Shown one piece after another: positions 43,508 to 54,467 of a DNA stretch of 64,000 bases. The notes beneath the pieces were generated by a model. The model was not told the DNA's origin, searched no databases, and saw only the letters and a program-made list of their open reading frames with translations. The stretch is from Hyphomicrobium sp. (GTDB lineage Bacteria; Pseudomonadota; Alphaproteobacteria; Rhizobiales; Hyphomicrobiaceae). Numbering within the stretch: position 1 is the stretch's first letter; each line of letters opens with the position of its first letter. The stretch covers positions 434,001 to 498,000 of the forward strand of contig JASBTM010000008.1 in NCBI GenBank assembly GCA_030148425.1, read 5' to 3'. The position numbers and the translations under genes were made by a program.

Positions 43508-44911
43508 TTACTCCCCGCGCGAGGACGCCTCGTTCTCGCGCTGGATCGCGGCCCGATCGCTCACCTTGGCGTATTCGAGCGTCTCCGTATCGACGTAGAC
43601 CTCGCCGTTGGGCTTTGGCGCATACTTCTCGCCCAGCACCTCGATGACCGTTGGATTACGCTCCGGCACCTCGCCATGCGGTGAGTTGAAGTAGCCTTCG
43701 ACGACAATGCCTTTGTCGCGATACTGCGGGTCCTGCAGCAAAAGCTCGTGCAAGCCCTTCAGTTTGTAATGCGGAACCGACGCGTAAATGTGGTGCGGCA
43801 GATGATAATCCATACCGAATGGAAACACCGCATAGCGAATGAACGGGTTGACCAGGAACACACGCGTATTCGTATAACGTCCGCGGTCCGCATTACCGTG
43901 CTGCACCCACTGCCGCATGATCATGAACAGCGGGAAGGCCGTGAACAGCGGCAGGATCCAAAGCAATCCGTAATAGTTCCAGGCCGGTCCCCAGCCCGCG
44001 ACTTCGATAGCGGTCAGAGCCGTGTAGACGATTGCCATAAAGACGATGCGGCTGATGTTCGTCGTACGATGCGAAATCATCGTCTCGACGTGTGCATGCG
44101 GCAGCTTGTCCTCATCGAGGAAATAGAAATACGCAACGACCGCAGCCGTCATCACGCCGAGCGCCGCGAAGGCCCAGTCGCCATGTCCCGTCTGGATGAG
44201 GGTGATCGCCGCGATCGGAGCCGTAACGGCATAAATGACGCCCATTAACGTCGGCAGCCGTTCGCCCTTCCGCTCGCGATCCATGTAGGGATTGTTGTCG
44301 GCGCCAAGAGCGCTGTAGCGAGCGCGCACGATCATGTAGCGGAAGAGGTTCGGAAGCCAGAGCTGCTTCGCAAGCTCCTTCAGCATATCGACGTGGGTGA
44401 TGGGGAAATCGAGATCGTGGCCGCTGTCGTGCAGCTGCGCCCAATCCGGGTCGCGCAGCGGATCGTTGATGAACTGATGATGCGCCAGATGGTGCAACCG
44501 GTACTGGAACGTCGACGTATAGATCGGGAAGCCACCGAGCCAGTCCGACACTCCCTCATTCAGGAGCTTGTTCTCGAAAAGCGTGAAGTGCGTGCCTTCG
44601 TGGATCACGCCGCCGAACTGATGCTGCGACGCGCCGACGGCCGCGATGCACAGAATCGTCATCGGAATATTCCACCACCAGTCGAGGCCGGCGGCCGCGA
44701 CGGCGCTATAGCTCCAGATCGTCAGACCGATCGAAACGGCGATGACGAGGTAGACAAACCCGATATGGGCAAAGTTGGTATAGTTGTCGCGCTTCTTCAG
44801 TTCGCGAATGGCATCGGCGCGGCGCGCGGGACGCGGACGAGCGCCGGCCGCGGCGTCAACGGCATCGCGCGCGGTGAGACCGCCCGCAGCAGAACCAGCA
44901 TCGACTGTCAT
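43508..44911 (-). CDS. Membrane fatty acid desaturase/hydroxylase family protein
   Basis: 467 residues with about five hydrophobic helices and the three histidine boxes of membrane di-iron desaturases: His104-x-x-x-His108, His140-His141-x-x-His144-His145 and His370-x-x-His373-His374. Such enzymes use O2 and an electron donor to desaturate or hydroxylate acyl chains, sterol-like lipids or carotenoids. The substrate is not readable. The N-terminal 30 residues are Ala/Arg-rich and soluble. It is transcribed alone, divergent from aqpZ. Confidence 0.88.
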   Translation of the reverse strand: MTVDAGSAAGGLTARDAVDAAAGARPRPARRADAIRELKKRDNYTNFAHIGFVYLVIAVSIGLTIWSYSAVAAAGLDWWWNIPMTILCIAAVGASQHQFGGVIHEGTHFTLFENKLLNEGVSDWLGGFPIYTSTFQYRLHHLAHHQFINDPLRDPDWAQLHDSGHDLDFPITHVDMLKELAKQLWLPNLFRYMIVRARYSALGADNNPYMDRERKGERLPTLMGVIYAVTAPIAAITLIQTGHGDWAFAALGVMTAAVVAYFYFLDEDKLPHAHVETMISHRTTNISRIVFMAIVYTALTAIEVAGWGPAWNYYGLLWILPLFTAFPLFMIMRQWVQHGNADRGRYTNTRVFLVNPFIRYAVFPFGMDYHLPHHIYASVPHYKLKGLHELLLQDPQYRDKGIVVEGYFNSPHGEVPERNPTVIEVLGEKYAPKPNGEVYVDTETLEYAKVSDRAAIQRENEASSRGE

Positions 44912-45296
44912 CGCTCGATATCCTCGCGAATTTGCGCACTGCGTGGCGGCATCCGCCCGTCGCGGACGCTTACGCTATGCAACAGCGCTATCCACTTTGC
45001 ACACTCGGTACAATTGATAGTAGCCCGGCTCCGCCTCGCCGACACCTACGGCAGCGAATATCGGTCAGAAAGTCAATTTCGCTGATACGACAAATAAGCT
45101 CTCCTCAGCTTTTGGCGACTCATTAAGGAATTTTCAACCGGCCGAACGGCTGTTCCTCGCCGGGATCTTTAAGATGTTGCAGGGATGCGCCTGTGTCAGC
45201 GCTCGATCAGCGTTCATACTCGTTTATCGAATCGGATCCGTTTGTGTCCCGAACGGAAATCCGAAATTCGGCACCGGGACAGGGAGAATATTTCGT
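44912..45296. other. Divergent promoter region with inverted repeats before aqpZ
   Basis: About 385 bases with no supported gene. Near aqpZ the leader contains TGTCCCG (45245-45251) paired with CGGGACA (45275-45281), enclosing a CCGAA/TTCGG stem (45261-45271). It ends one base before the AGGGAG ribosome-binding site. AT-rich stretches near 45085-45130 may hold a promoter. An in-frame extension of aqpZ back to 45174 is not believed. Confidence 0.45.
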
Positions 45297-45968
45297 ATGA
45301 ATGCCAGAGCATTAGTCGCCGAAACGTTCGGCACCTTTATGTTGATGTCGTCCATTTTTGGGTCGGCATTTTATTCCTTTGGCGCCCCATCCGGCGCGGC
45401 GGGCATCCTTGGGGTGGCGTTCTGCATCGGCATAACGGTCATGGTAACGGCATTCGCCATCGGCCATGTTTCGGGCGGCCACTATAACCCGGCTGTTACG
45501 CTTGGCTTGGTTGCCGGAGGCCGCTTCGAGGCCGGACAAGCCATTCCCTACATCATCGCTCAGCTCGTCGGCGCCTGCCTTTCGGGCGTCGTTTTCTCGC
45601 TTGTCGGGCACACAAGCCCGACGTTTGCCGCCAACGGCTACGGCGACCTCTCGATGCTGAAATCGAGCCTCGCCCAGGTCTTCATCCTTGAAACCGTCCT
45701 GACTGCGTTTTTCCTTGTCGTCATCATGGGCGTGACCCGCGCAAACCATCCCTCGATGATGGCGCCCATTGCTATCGGACTGGCCCTGACCGCGATCCAC
45801 GTCATGTCGATTCCGATCTCCAACACGTCGGTCAATCCGGCCCGCAGCTTCGCTCCGGCCATTTTCGCGGGCGGCGAGCCGCTGGCCCAGGTCTGGGTAT
45901 TCTTCGCCGCGCCGATCCTTGGTGGCATCATCGGCGGCCTCTTCGGCCGTTGGCTGCTCGAAGATTAA
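45297..45968 (+). CDS. aqpZ: Aquaporin Z
   Basis: 223 residues from ATG 45297. Six transmembrane helices and two NPA half-helices: Asn64-Pro-Ala in His-Tyr-Asn-Pro-Ala-Val-Thr and Asn180-Pro-Ala-Arg183. Phe42, His168 and Arg183 fit the narrow aromatic/arginine filter of water-selective AqpZ rather than the wider GlpF filter. It carries rapid water flux across the inner membrane. A hairpin without a T-run follows its stop. Confidence 0.93.
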   Translation: MNARALVAETFGTFMLMSSIFGSAFYSFGAPSGAAGILGVAFCIGITVMVTAFAIGHVSGGHYNPAVTLGLVAGGRFEAGQAIPYIIAQLVGACLSGVVFSLVGHTSPTFAANGYGDLSMLKSSLAQVFILETVLTAFFLVVIMGVTRANHPSMMAPIAIGLALTAIHVMSIPISNTSVNPARSFAPAIFAGGEPLAQVWVFFAAPILGGIIGGLFGRWLLED

Positions 45969-45990
45969 CAATCCCCGCCAAACTGGGATA

Positions 45991-46013
45991 AGGGCGGCGT
46001 TTTTCGCCGCCCT
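45991..46013. terminator. GC-rich hairpin after aqpZ
   Basis: AGGGCGGCG (45991-45999), five T in the loop, and CGCCGCCCT (46005-46013) form a perfect nine-base-pair stem 22 bases past the aqpZ stop. No T-tract follows, so termination may be only partial. Confidence 0.6.
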
Positions 46014-46271
46014 AGACCTCCCCCGTGACACAACCTCGCGGCCTCTCCAGCCAAAACCACAGAGTTTTCCTTGCGATTCTTCGAGATGTATGCGAGCACC
46101 CGAACGTGCCGGAGCGCAGGGGATCGATTTACGCATTTTTTTATGCTTTTTGATCCGCACTCCTATTCGGCTTAGGTCCTTTTCGGCACCCGTCCCCCCT
46201 GCGCTCTCCTAAAGACCGTCTGACGCTTAGCGCCGGACAAGCTGAGCCTGTGCAGATGGAGATACCTGCTT

Positions 46272-47921
<1,650 letters not shown>

Positions 47922-47927
47922 TCTTGG

Positions 47928-48005
47928 CATCCTCGGGCTCGTCCCGAGGATGCATTAAAAAGCGCCTCCAATTGAGAAATAGATCCTCGGCATAAAGCCG
48001 AGGAT
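47928..48005. terminator. Paired hairpins between convergent helicase and tfoX-like genes
   Basis: CATCCTCGGG (47928-47937) pairs with CCCGAGGATG (47943-47952), and ATCCTCGGC (47983-47991) pairs with GCCGAGGAT (47997-48005). Both share the ATCCTCGG core, a common alphaproteobacterial intergenic repeat. The first hairpin ends next to gcattaaaaa, so each strand can read as a terminator. Confidence 0.65.
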
Positions 48006-48010
48006 GACAT

Positions 48011-48412
48011 TTAACGGCTTGAGCGACGCCGCGACTTTGTCTTTGCGGCATCTAGAACTGCCACTGGCCCCTGCTTGGTTCTCGCGGCATCGCGCGCGGC
48101 CGCGATTGCCCTCTGCGCCCATTCGCGGAGTTCATCCGTTTCATCAAGGAGGCGTTCGGGTAGCCGCCAGTAGGTGGGCAACTCCGCCTGCCCCTTCTTT
48201 GTCATGTAGGAAAACGGTCGCGAACCTTCGCTCTCAAAAGACCCGCGTATCGCGTCAGACGTCTTGAGATAAGCCGTACCGCCATCGATGATTGCGAAGA
48301 ACGTGCCTTCAAAATAAACGCCGATGCCGCCGAACATGCGCCGTCCGCTGACATGACCGTCGCGCTCCAACGCCTCTTTGAGAATTTCGAGAAGATGGTC
48401 GTTTGCGGACAT
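48011..48412 (-). CDS. TfoX N-terminal domain protein
   Basis: 133 residues from ATG 48412. The domain start shows Arg-Arg-Met-Phe-Gly-Gly-Ile-Gly-Val-Tyr and Ala-Tyr-Leu-Lys, typical of the TfoX N-terminal family (Sxy-like), with a basic Ala/Arg-rich tail. In Gammaproteobacteria Sxy/TfoX activates competence genes with CRP, but single-domain alphaproteobacterial versions have no proven role. It starts 22 bases after sufA, so it is probably carried on the suf transcript. dprA is also in this window, though distant. Confidence 0.83.
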   Translation of the reverse strand: MSANDHLLEILKEALERDGHVSGRRMFGGIGVYFEGTFFAIIDGGTAYLKTSDAIRGSFESEGSRPFSYMTKKGQAELPTYWRLPERLLDETDELREWAQRAIAAARDAARTKQGPVAVLDAAKTKSRRRSSR

Positions 48413-48434
48413 GGTCGCCGTGCCCGCGCTCAAC

Positions 48435-48800
48435 TCAGCCCGCGGGCGCGAATCCCGCTGGCGTGGCAGGTTCGATGTTGACGCTCTCGCCGCAACCGCA
48501 AGCGCTCTTCTGGTTCGGGTTATTGAAGACGAACTGCGAGGACAGTTTGTCCGTCTTGTAGTCCATCTCCGTGCCGAGCAGGTACATGATCGCGGCCGCA
48601 TCGATGAGCACGACTGCGCCTTTTTCCTCGATCACCTCGTCGAACTTCCCGATCTCTTCGGCCCAGGTCATGGTGTATTCCATGCCCGCGCAGCCGCCCT
48701 TCTTGATGCCGATCTTAAGCGCCTTGACGCCCGGCTTCTGCGCAATAAGAGCAGAAATGCGCGCCGCTGCGGCATCCGTCAACGTCATGACTTTTGGCAT
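48435..48800 (-). CDS. sufA: A-type iron-sulfur carrier protein
   Basis: 121 residues from ATG 48800 (ATG 48803 and longer starts exist; no start has a strong ribosome-binding site). The three cluster-binding cysteines of SufA/IscA are present: Cys37 in Gly-Gly-Cys-Ala-Gly, and Cys101 and Cys103 in Ala-Cys-Gly-Cys-Gly. It carries clusters from the SufBCD scaffold to apo-enzymes. It lies downstream of sufT with an intervening 92 bases, near the end of the operon. Confidence 0.9.
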   Translation of the reverse strand: MPKVMTLTDAAAARISALIAQKPGVKALKIGIKKGGCAGMEYTMTWAEEIGKFDEVIEEKGAVVLIDAAAIMYLLGTEMDYKTDKLSSQFVFNNPNQKSACGCGESVNIEPATPAGFAPAG

Positions 48801-48892
48801 CATTCTAAGCGAGGGCACATCGGCCTCCGTGAGTTCGTCGAGTGGTTTCGAAGCAAGTATATGGGCATTCGCCGTCCAAAACGATACCCTCG

Positions 48893-49348
48893 TCAAAACA
48901 TGCCGACAGCAAGTCGCGCTTCGTCCGACATCCGGCTTTGATCCCACGGCGGATCGAACACGATGCTGACTTTCGTGCCTGCAACGCCCGGAACGGCATT
49001 GACGGCATTTTCAACCCAGATCGGCATCTCGCCCGCGACCGGGCAGCCCGGCGCGGTGAGAGTCATATTGATCGCGACATTGCGGTTGTCGTCGACCTCC
49101 ACCTTGTAGATCAATCCAAGCTCGTAGATGTCAGCCGGGATTTCGGGGTCGTAAACCGTTTTCAAGGCCGCGACGATGTCGTTCGTCAGCCTCTCGATTT
49201 CTTCCGGCGGAAGAGACGAAGCATTGCTAACGTCCTTCGCTGCCGGATCCGGAGCCGCGCCGCTGTCAGCAGGCAACGTCGACGGCGCATCGAGCGCTTC
49301 GACGGCCGCCTTCAGGGCTTCCCGGTCTTCAATTTGCTTCCCGTCCAT
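48893..49348 (-). CDS. sufT: SUF system Fe-S assembly protein SufT (MIP18/PaaD-like)
   Basis: 151 residues. An Ala/Pro-rich N-terminal 45 residues precede a DUF59 domain with Val-Tyr-Asp-Pro-Glu-Ile-Pro, Asp-Ile-Tyr-Glu-Leu-Gly-Leu-Ile-Tyr and the conserved Cys in Thr-Ala-Pro-Gly-Cys-Pro. SufT proteins help mature Fe-S enzymes, especially under high demand. It is encoded directly after sufS with a 12-base gap. Confidence 0.9.
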   Translation of the reverse strand: MDGKQIEDREALKAAVEALDAPSTLPADSGAAPDPAAKDVSNASSLPPEEIERLTNDIVAALKTVYDPEIPADIYELGLIYKVEVDDNRNVAINMTLTAPGCPVAGEMPIWVENAVNAVPGVAGTKVSIVFDPPWDQSRMSDEARLAVGMF

Positions 49349-49360
49349 GGCGGAAGCTCC

Positions 49361-50644
49361 TTACGTGAAAAGGTCATGAGCCTTGGTGAGCGCGGTTACC
49401 AGCGCATCAGCCTCGGCTTTTGTGTTGTACAACGCGAAAGACGCGCGGCAGGTTGCGCTGACGCCTAGGCGCTCCATTAACGGCTGCGCACAGTGATGTC
49501 CCGCCCTGATTGCGACGCCAGACCGGTCGATGATCGTCGACACATCGTGCGGGTGCAGCCCGTCGATTGTAAACGAGAAGATCGCCCCTTTGCCGGGCGC
49601 TGTGCCGTAGAGCTTGAGCCACGGCAATTCCGCGAGCCGCTCGGCCGCGTAGGCGCCAAGCTCAGCTTCGTAAGCCGAAATCTTTTCGCGGCCGACCTGC
49701 ATCATGTAGTTGAGCGCGGCGCCCAAACCCACCGCCTCGACGATGGCGGGTGTGCCCGCCTCGAACCTGTGCGGCGGCTCGTTATACGTGACGTTATCGA
49801 CCGTCACGCTCTCGATCATATCTCCACCGCCCTCATAGGGCGGCATCGACGCAAGAAGTTGACGTTTGCCGTAAAGCACGCCGATACCCGACGGGCCGTA
49901 GGTTTTATGTCCCGTGAAGACGTAAAAATCCGCATCGAGATCGCGCACGTCGACGCCCATGTGGACAGCCGCCTGGCTGCCGTCGATCAGCACCGGAACG
50001 CCCTTCGCATGCGCAATCCGAATGATCTCCTTCACCGGATTGATCGTGCCCAGCACATTCGACATATGCGTAACGGCGACGATCTTAGTGCGCTTAGTGA
50101 TCAAGCTGTCGAGCTTGTCGATCATCAATTCGCCGCGGTCGGTCATCGGCGCCCACTTCAGCACCGCGCCGTTGCGCGCGCGCAGGAAATGCCACGGCAC
50201 GATATTGGCGTGATGCTCCATGATCGTGATGACGATCTCGTCGCCCTCGCCAATTCTCGGTTCGCCGAACGAACGCGCGACCAGATTGATCGCGCTCGTT
50301 GCATTGCGCGTGAAAATGATCTCGTCCGCGTGCTCGGCGTTGAGGAAGCGGCGCACCGTCTCGCGCGCGGCCTCGTACTTGTCGGTTGCCGTATTCGAAA
50401 GAAAATGCAGCCCGCGATGCACATTCGCATATTCGAAGCGATAAGCGTGATCCATCGCTTCGATGACAGAGAGCGGTTTCTGCGCCGACGCACCGTTATC
50501 GAGATAGACAAGCGGCTTGTCGTTCACTTCCCGAAAAAGGATCGGAAAGTCGGCACGGATGCGTTCGACGTCGTAAGGCGCACCCGTCAGGCCCGCTTGC
50601 GATGCCGCACTTCTCGCGACGGCAATGCTCGTGTCATGTCCCAT
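49361..50644 (-). CDS. sufS: Cysteine desulfurase SufS
   Basis: 427 residues from ATG 50644. It is a group II PLP enzyme with the cofactor lysine Lys247 in Thr-Gly-His-Lys-Thr-Tyr-Gly-Pro and catalytic Cys385 in Gly-His-His-Cys-Ala-Gln-Pro. It removes sulfur from cysteine for SufB, usually with help from a SufE-type acceptor that is not encoded here. It follows sufD by five bases. The operon thus encodes two distinct desulfurases, this one and the group I type in the fusion gene. Confidence 0.96.
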   Translation of the reverse strand: MGHDTSIAVARSAASQAGLTGAPYDVERIRADFPILFREVNDKPLVYLDNGASAQKPLSVIEAMDHAYRFEYANVHRGLHFLSNTATDKYEAARETVRRFLNAEHADEIIFTRNATSAINLVARSFGEPRIGEGDEIVITIMEHHANIVPWHFLRARNGAVLKWAPMTDRGELMIDKLDSLITKRTKIVAVTHMSNVLGTINPVKEIIRIAHAKGVPVLIDGSQAAVHMGVDVRDLDADFYVFTGHKTYGPSGIGVLYGKRQLLASMPPYEGGGDMIESVTVDNVTYNEPPHRFEAGTPAIVEAVGLGAALNYMMQVGREKISAYEAELGAYAAERLAELPWLKLYGTAPGKGAIFSFTIDGLHPHDVSTIIDRSGVAIRAGHHCAQPLMERLGVSATCRASFALYNTKAEADALVTALTKAHDLFT

Positions 50645-50649
50645 GGTTC

Positions 50650-51987
50650 TTATCCGCGCACGGAGCGCCCGAGCCACTGCATGGCATATGCCGCCAGCGC
50701 GTCCCGAAGCTGCTCGTTGTCCACTTTCTCGATCGCTTCACCGATAAAGGATTCGATCATCAGCGCCCGCGCTTCCTTTTCCGGAATACCGCGCGAGCGG
50801 CAGTAGAACAGCAGGTCGGCATCGAGTTCCGCCACCGTCGTGCCGTGCCCGCAAACCACATCGTCGGCATAGATCTCGAGTTCGGGCTTGGAATCGAATT
50901 CCGCGTCTTCCGAAAGCATCAAAGCCTGAGACATCTGCTTGCCATCGGTCTTCTGCGCATCGGGCCGAACGATAATCTTGCCTTGGAACACACCGCGTCC
51001 ATGACCGTCGAGGACGCCCTTGAAGAGCTCCCGGCTCTCGCAGCGAGGCACCGCATGATCGACGACGAGAGTCGTATCGATATGCTCGGAATGGCGAGCC
51101 AAATACGCACCCGACAAATCGATCTTGCTGCCTTCGCCTTCGAAAATCACATTGAGGCCATTGCGCGCCAAACCCAGCCCCGTTGAAAACTGGAAGCTGC
51201 GATAGGTTGCATCGGCATCGAGCGTCACATCGCAATTCGACAGATGCAAAGCCTTGCCGTCATCGACCGCGACTTTGGCGTGAATGAGCATTGCGCCCTT
51301 GGCGACAGTCACCTCTGTCAGCGTGTTGAGCTGCGCATCCGCAGACGCGCCCGGCAGAACGACATGTGCTTCGATCACGTCCGCCGATGCGTTCTTACCG
51401 ACCATCAGCGAATTACGCACCGTCACCGAATGCGCATGCGCCCCGGCGCGAACGAAAACGATCATCAGCGGCTTCGCGACAGTCACGCCTTCCGCAACGG
51501 TCACGACGGCGCCATCGGTCATGAAAGCGGTATTGAGCGCTTCAACCGCGTCGCCGCCTTCCGGCGTTGTCGCGAGTGCCGCGCTAACATCCTCGGAGGC
51601 CGACGCCAAAATTTCGCCGAGAGCGGCCACCTTGAACCCTTCGGCATTAGCCAAATCGCCAAGCTCGAAACGATGATGTCCGTTGACGAACACGATCCGG
51701 TGCGCATCGACGTGGGCCAACGGCCCTAGCGCCACGATCAGTTCCGCGATCGTAATCCGCGCCGCGTCGTGAATTGCCGACGGAAAGATCTCTTTCACGT
51801 TGGCGCGAATATCCGTGTATTTCCATTCCTCGATGCGCCGATGCGGAAGCCCGAGGCCGCTGAATGCGCCAATCGCCTCGGCGCGCCTCGCCTTGACGGC
51901 TTCGCTTCCCGGCAGCTTCTCGGCGACGGCCTCGAAGTTTTCCGAGATGGCCTGCTCGGCCTTCGTTTTCATCACTGCAACGTTCAT
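50650..51987 (-). CDS. sufD: Fe-S cluster scaffold subunit SufD
   Basis: 445 residues with an N-terminal helical part (Arg-Arg-x-Glu-Glu-Trp-Lys-Tyr-Thr-Asp near residue 55) and a right-handed beta-helix core. The C-terminal helical segment includes Glu-Ile-Tyr-Ala-Asp-Asp-Val-x-Cys-Gly-His-Gly, the SufD signature with the conserved His. SufD pairs with SufB and two SufC to form the scaffold. It follows sufC by one base. Confidence 0.95.
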   Translation of the reverse strand: MNVAVMKTKAEQAISENFEAVAEKLPGSEAVKARRAEAIGAFSGLGLPHRRIEEWKYTDIRANVKEIFPSAIHDAARITIAELIVALGPLAHVDAHRIVFVNGHHRFELGDLANAEGFKVAALGEILASASEDVSAALATTPEGGDAVEALNTAFMTDGAVVTVAEGVTVAKPLMIVFVRAGAHAHSVTVRNSLMVGKNASADVIEAHVVLPGASADAQLNTLTEVTVAKGAMLIHAKVAVDDGKALHLSNCDVTLDADATYRSFQFSTGLGLARNGLNVIFEGEGSKIDLSGAYLARHSEHIDTTLVVDHAVPRCESRELFKGVLDGHGRGVFQGKIIVRPDAQKTDGKQMSQALMLSEDAEFDSKPELEIYADDVVCGHGTTVAELDADLLFYCRSRGIPEKEARALMIESFIGEAIEKVDNEQLRDALAAYAMQWLGRSVRG

Positions 51988-51988
51988 T

Positions 51989-52744
51989 TTACGCAGCCTT
52001 GTGAGTGTATTCGGCGTAGCCCGACTTCTCGAGTTCGAGCGCCAGTTCCTTGCCGCCCGTTTTCTGAATGCGTCCGTCTGCGAGCACGTGCACCTTGTCG
52101 GGCACGATGTAGTTCAGCAGCCGCTGATAATGCGTGATGACGACGAACGCTCGATCCTTGTCCCGGAGCGCGTTCACGCCTTCGGACACGATCCGGAGCG
52201 CGTCGATATCGAGACCGGAATCGGTTTCATCGAGCACGCACAGCGTCGGCTCCAACAGCGCCATTTGCAGAATCTCCGAGCGCTTCTTCTCGCCGCCCGA
52301 GAATCCGACGTTGACCGGCCGCTTCAGCATCTCGATATCGATGTTGAGCTTCTGGCCTTTCTCCTTCACGAGCTTCATGAAGGCAGGCGTGGTGAGTTCC
52401 GCTTCGCCGCGCTTCTTGCGCACTGAGTTCAGCGCCGTGCGCAGGAACGTCAGCCCCGCGACGCCGGGAATTTCCATCGGATATTGGAACGCGAGAAACA
52501 CACCTTTCGCGGCGCGCTCATCCGGCTCCATGTCGATGATCGACTCGCCATTCCAAAGAATGTCGCCGTCAGTGACTTCATAGCCGTCGCGACCCGCAAG
52601 CACATAAGCGAGCGTCGATTTACCCGAACCGTTCGGGCCCATGATGGCGTGCACTTCACCCTTCGGGACATTCAGGGACAGCCCCTTGAGGATCATCCGA
52701 TCCTCATCCGCGAGCTTCACGTGCAAGTTTTTAATTTCAAGCAT
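51989..52744 (-). CDS. sufC: Fe-S assembly ATPase SufC
   Basis: 251 residues, a soluble ABC ATPase. Walker A Gly-Pro-Asn-Gly-Ser-Gly-Lys42-Ser, signature Phe-Ser-Gly-Gly-Glu-Lys-Lys-Arg near 148, and Asp-Glu-Thr-Asp-Ser-Gly-Leu-Asp after Walker B match SufC exactly. ATP binding drives the conformational change of SufB-SufD that exposes the nascent cluster site. Its ATG follows the stop of the 65-residue ORF by a single base. Confidence 0.97.
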   Translation of the reverse strand: MLEIKNLHVKLADEDRMILKGLSLNVPKGEVHAIMGPNGSGKSTLAYVLAGRDGYEVTDGDILWNGESIIDMEPDERAAKGVFLAFQYPMEIPGVAGLTFLRTALNSVRKKRGEAELTTPAFMKLVKEKGQKLNIDIEMLKRPVNVGFSGGEKKRSEILQMALLEPTLCVLDETDSGLDIDALRIVSEGVNALRDKDRAFVVITHYQRLLNYIVPDKVHVLADGRIQKTGGKELALELEKSGYAEYTHKAA

Positions 52745-52745
52745 T

Positions 52746-52942
52746 CTACTGACCTAATAGTTCGCTTATTTCTGTTTCGATCTCTTTTTGCCTACGGTGA
52801 ATATCCGCTAGGCGTTTTGCGTTCTCGGCTGTCGCAATCAATACTCCATCAGCAGATGTACTCTCGACGAATGACCTGTGCTCCTCCGCCACCGCAAGCT
52901 GCTTTTCGAGAAGCTGCTCTAAGTCGGATTGCTTGTCAGCCA

Positions 52943-52943
<1 letters not shown>
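52746..52943 (-). CDS. Novel 65-residue coiled-coil protein between sufB and sufC
   Basis: ATG 52943 overlaps the sufB stop (ATGA) and TAG 52746 ends one base before the sufC ATG, so the frame fits precisely between the two genes. The 65 residues are highly charged and helical with heptad-like Leu/Ile/Ala spacing (about residues 8-28 and 45-63), suggesting a short antiparallel coiled coil. A hand count gives about 49% G+C here against visibly richer neighbours, hinting at recent acquisition or relaxed codon use. No Cys or metal motif is present. In most suf operons sufC directly follows sufB. I recognise no family. Confidence 0.7.
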
Positions 52944-54412
<1,469 letters not shown>

Positions 54413-54467
54413 TTCCTCGTCTCTCTTTCTTTACGCACCGCCTTGCGGCGATACTCAAAACCAAATC

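Noticed and set aside
49493-50806. 437-codon open frame on the plus strand opposite sufS
   Set aside because: Shadow frame; sufS carries its PLP lysine and catalytic cysteine on the other strand.
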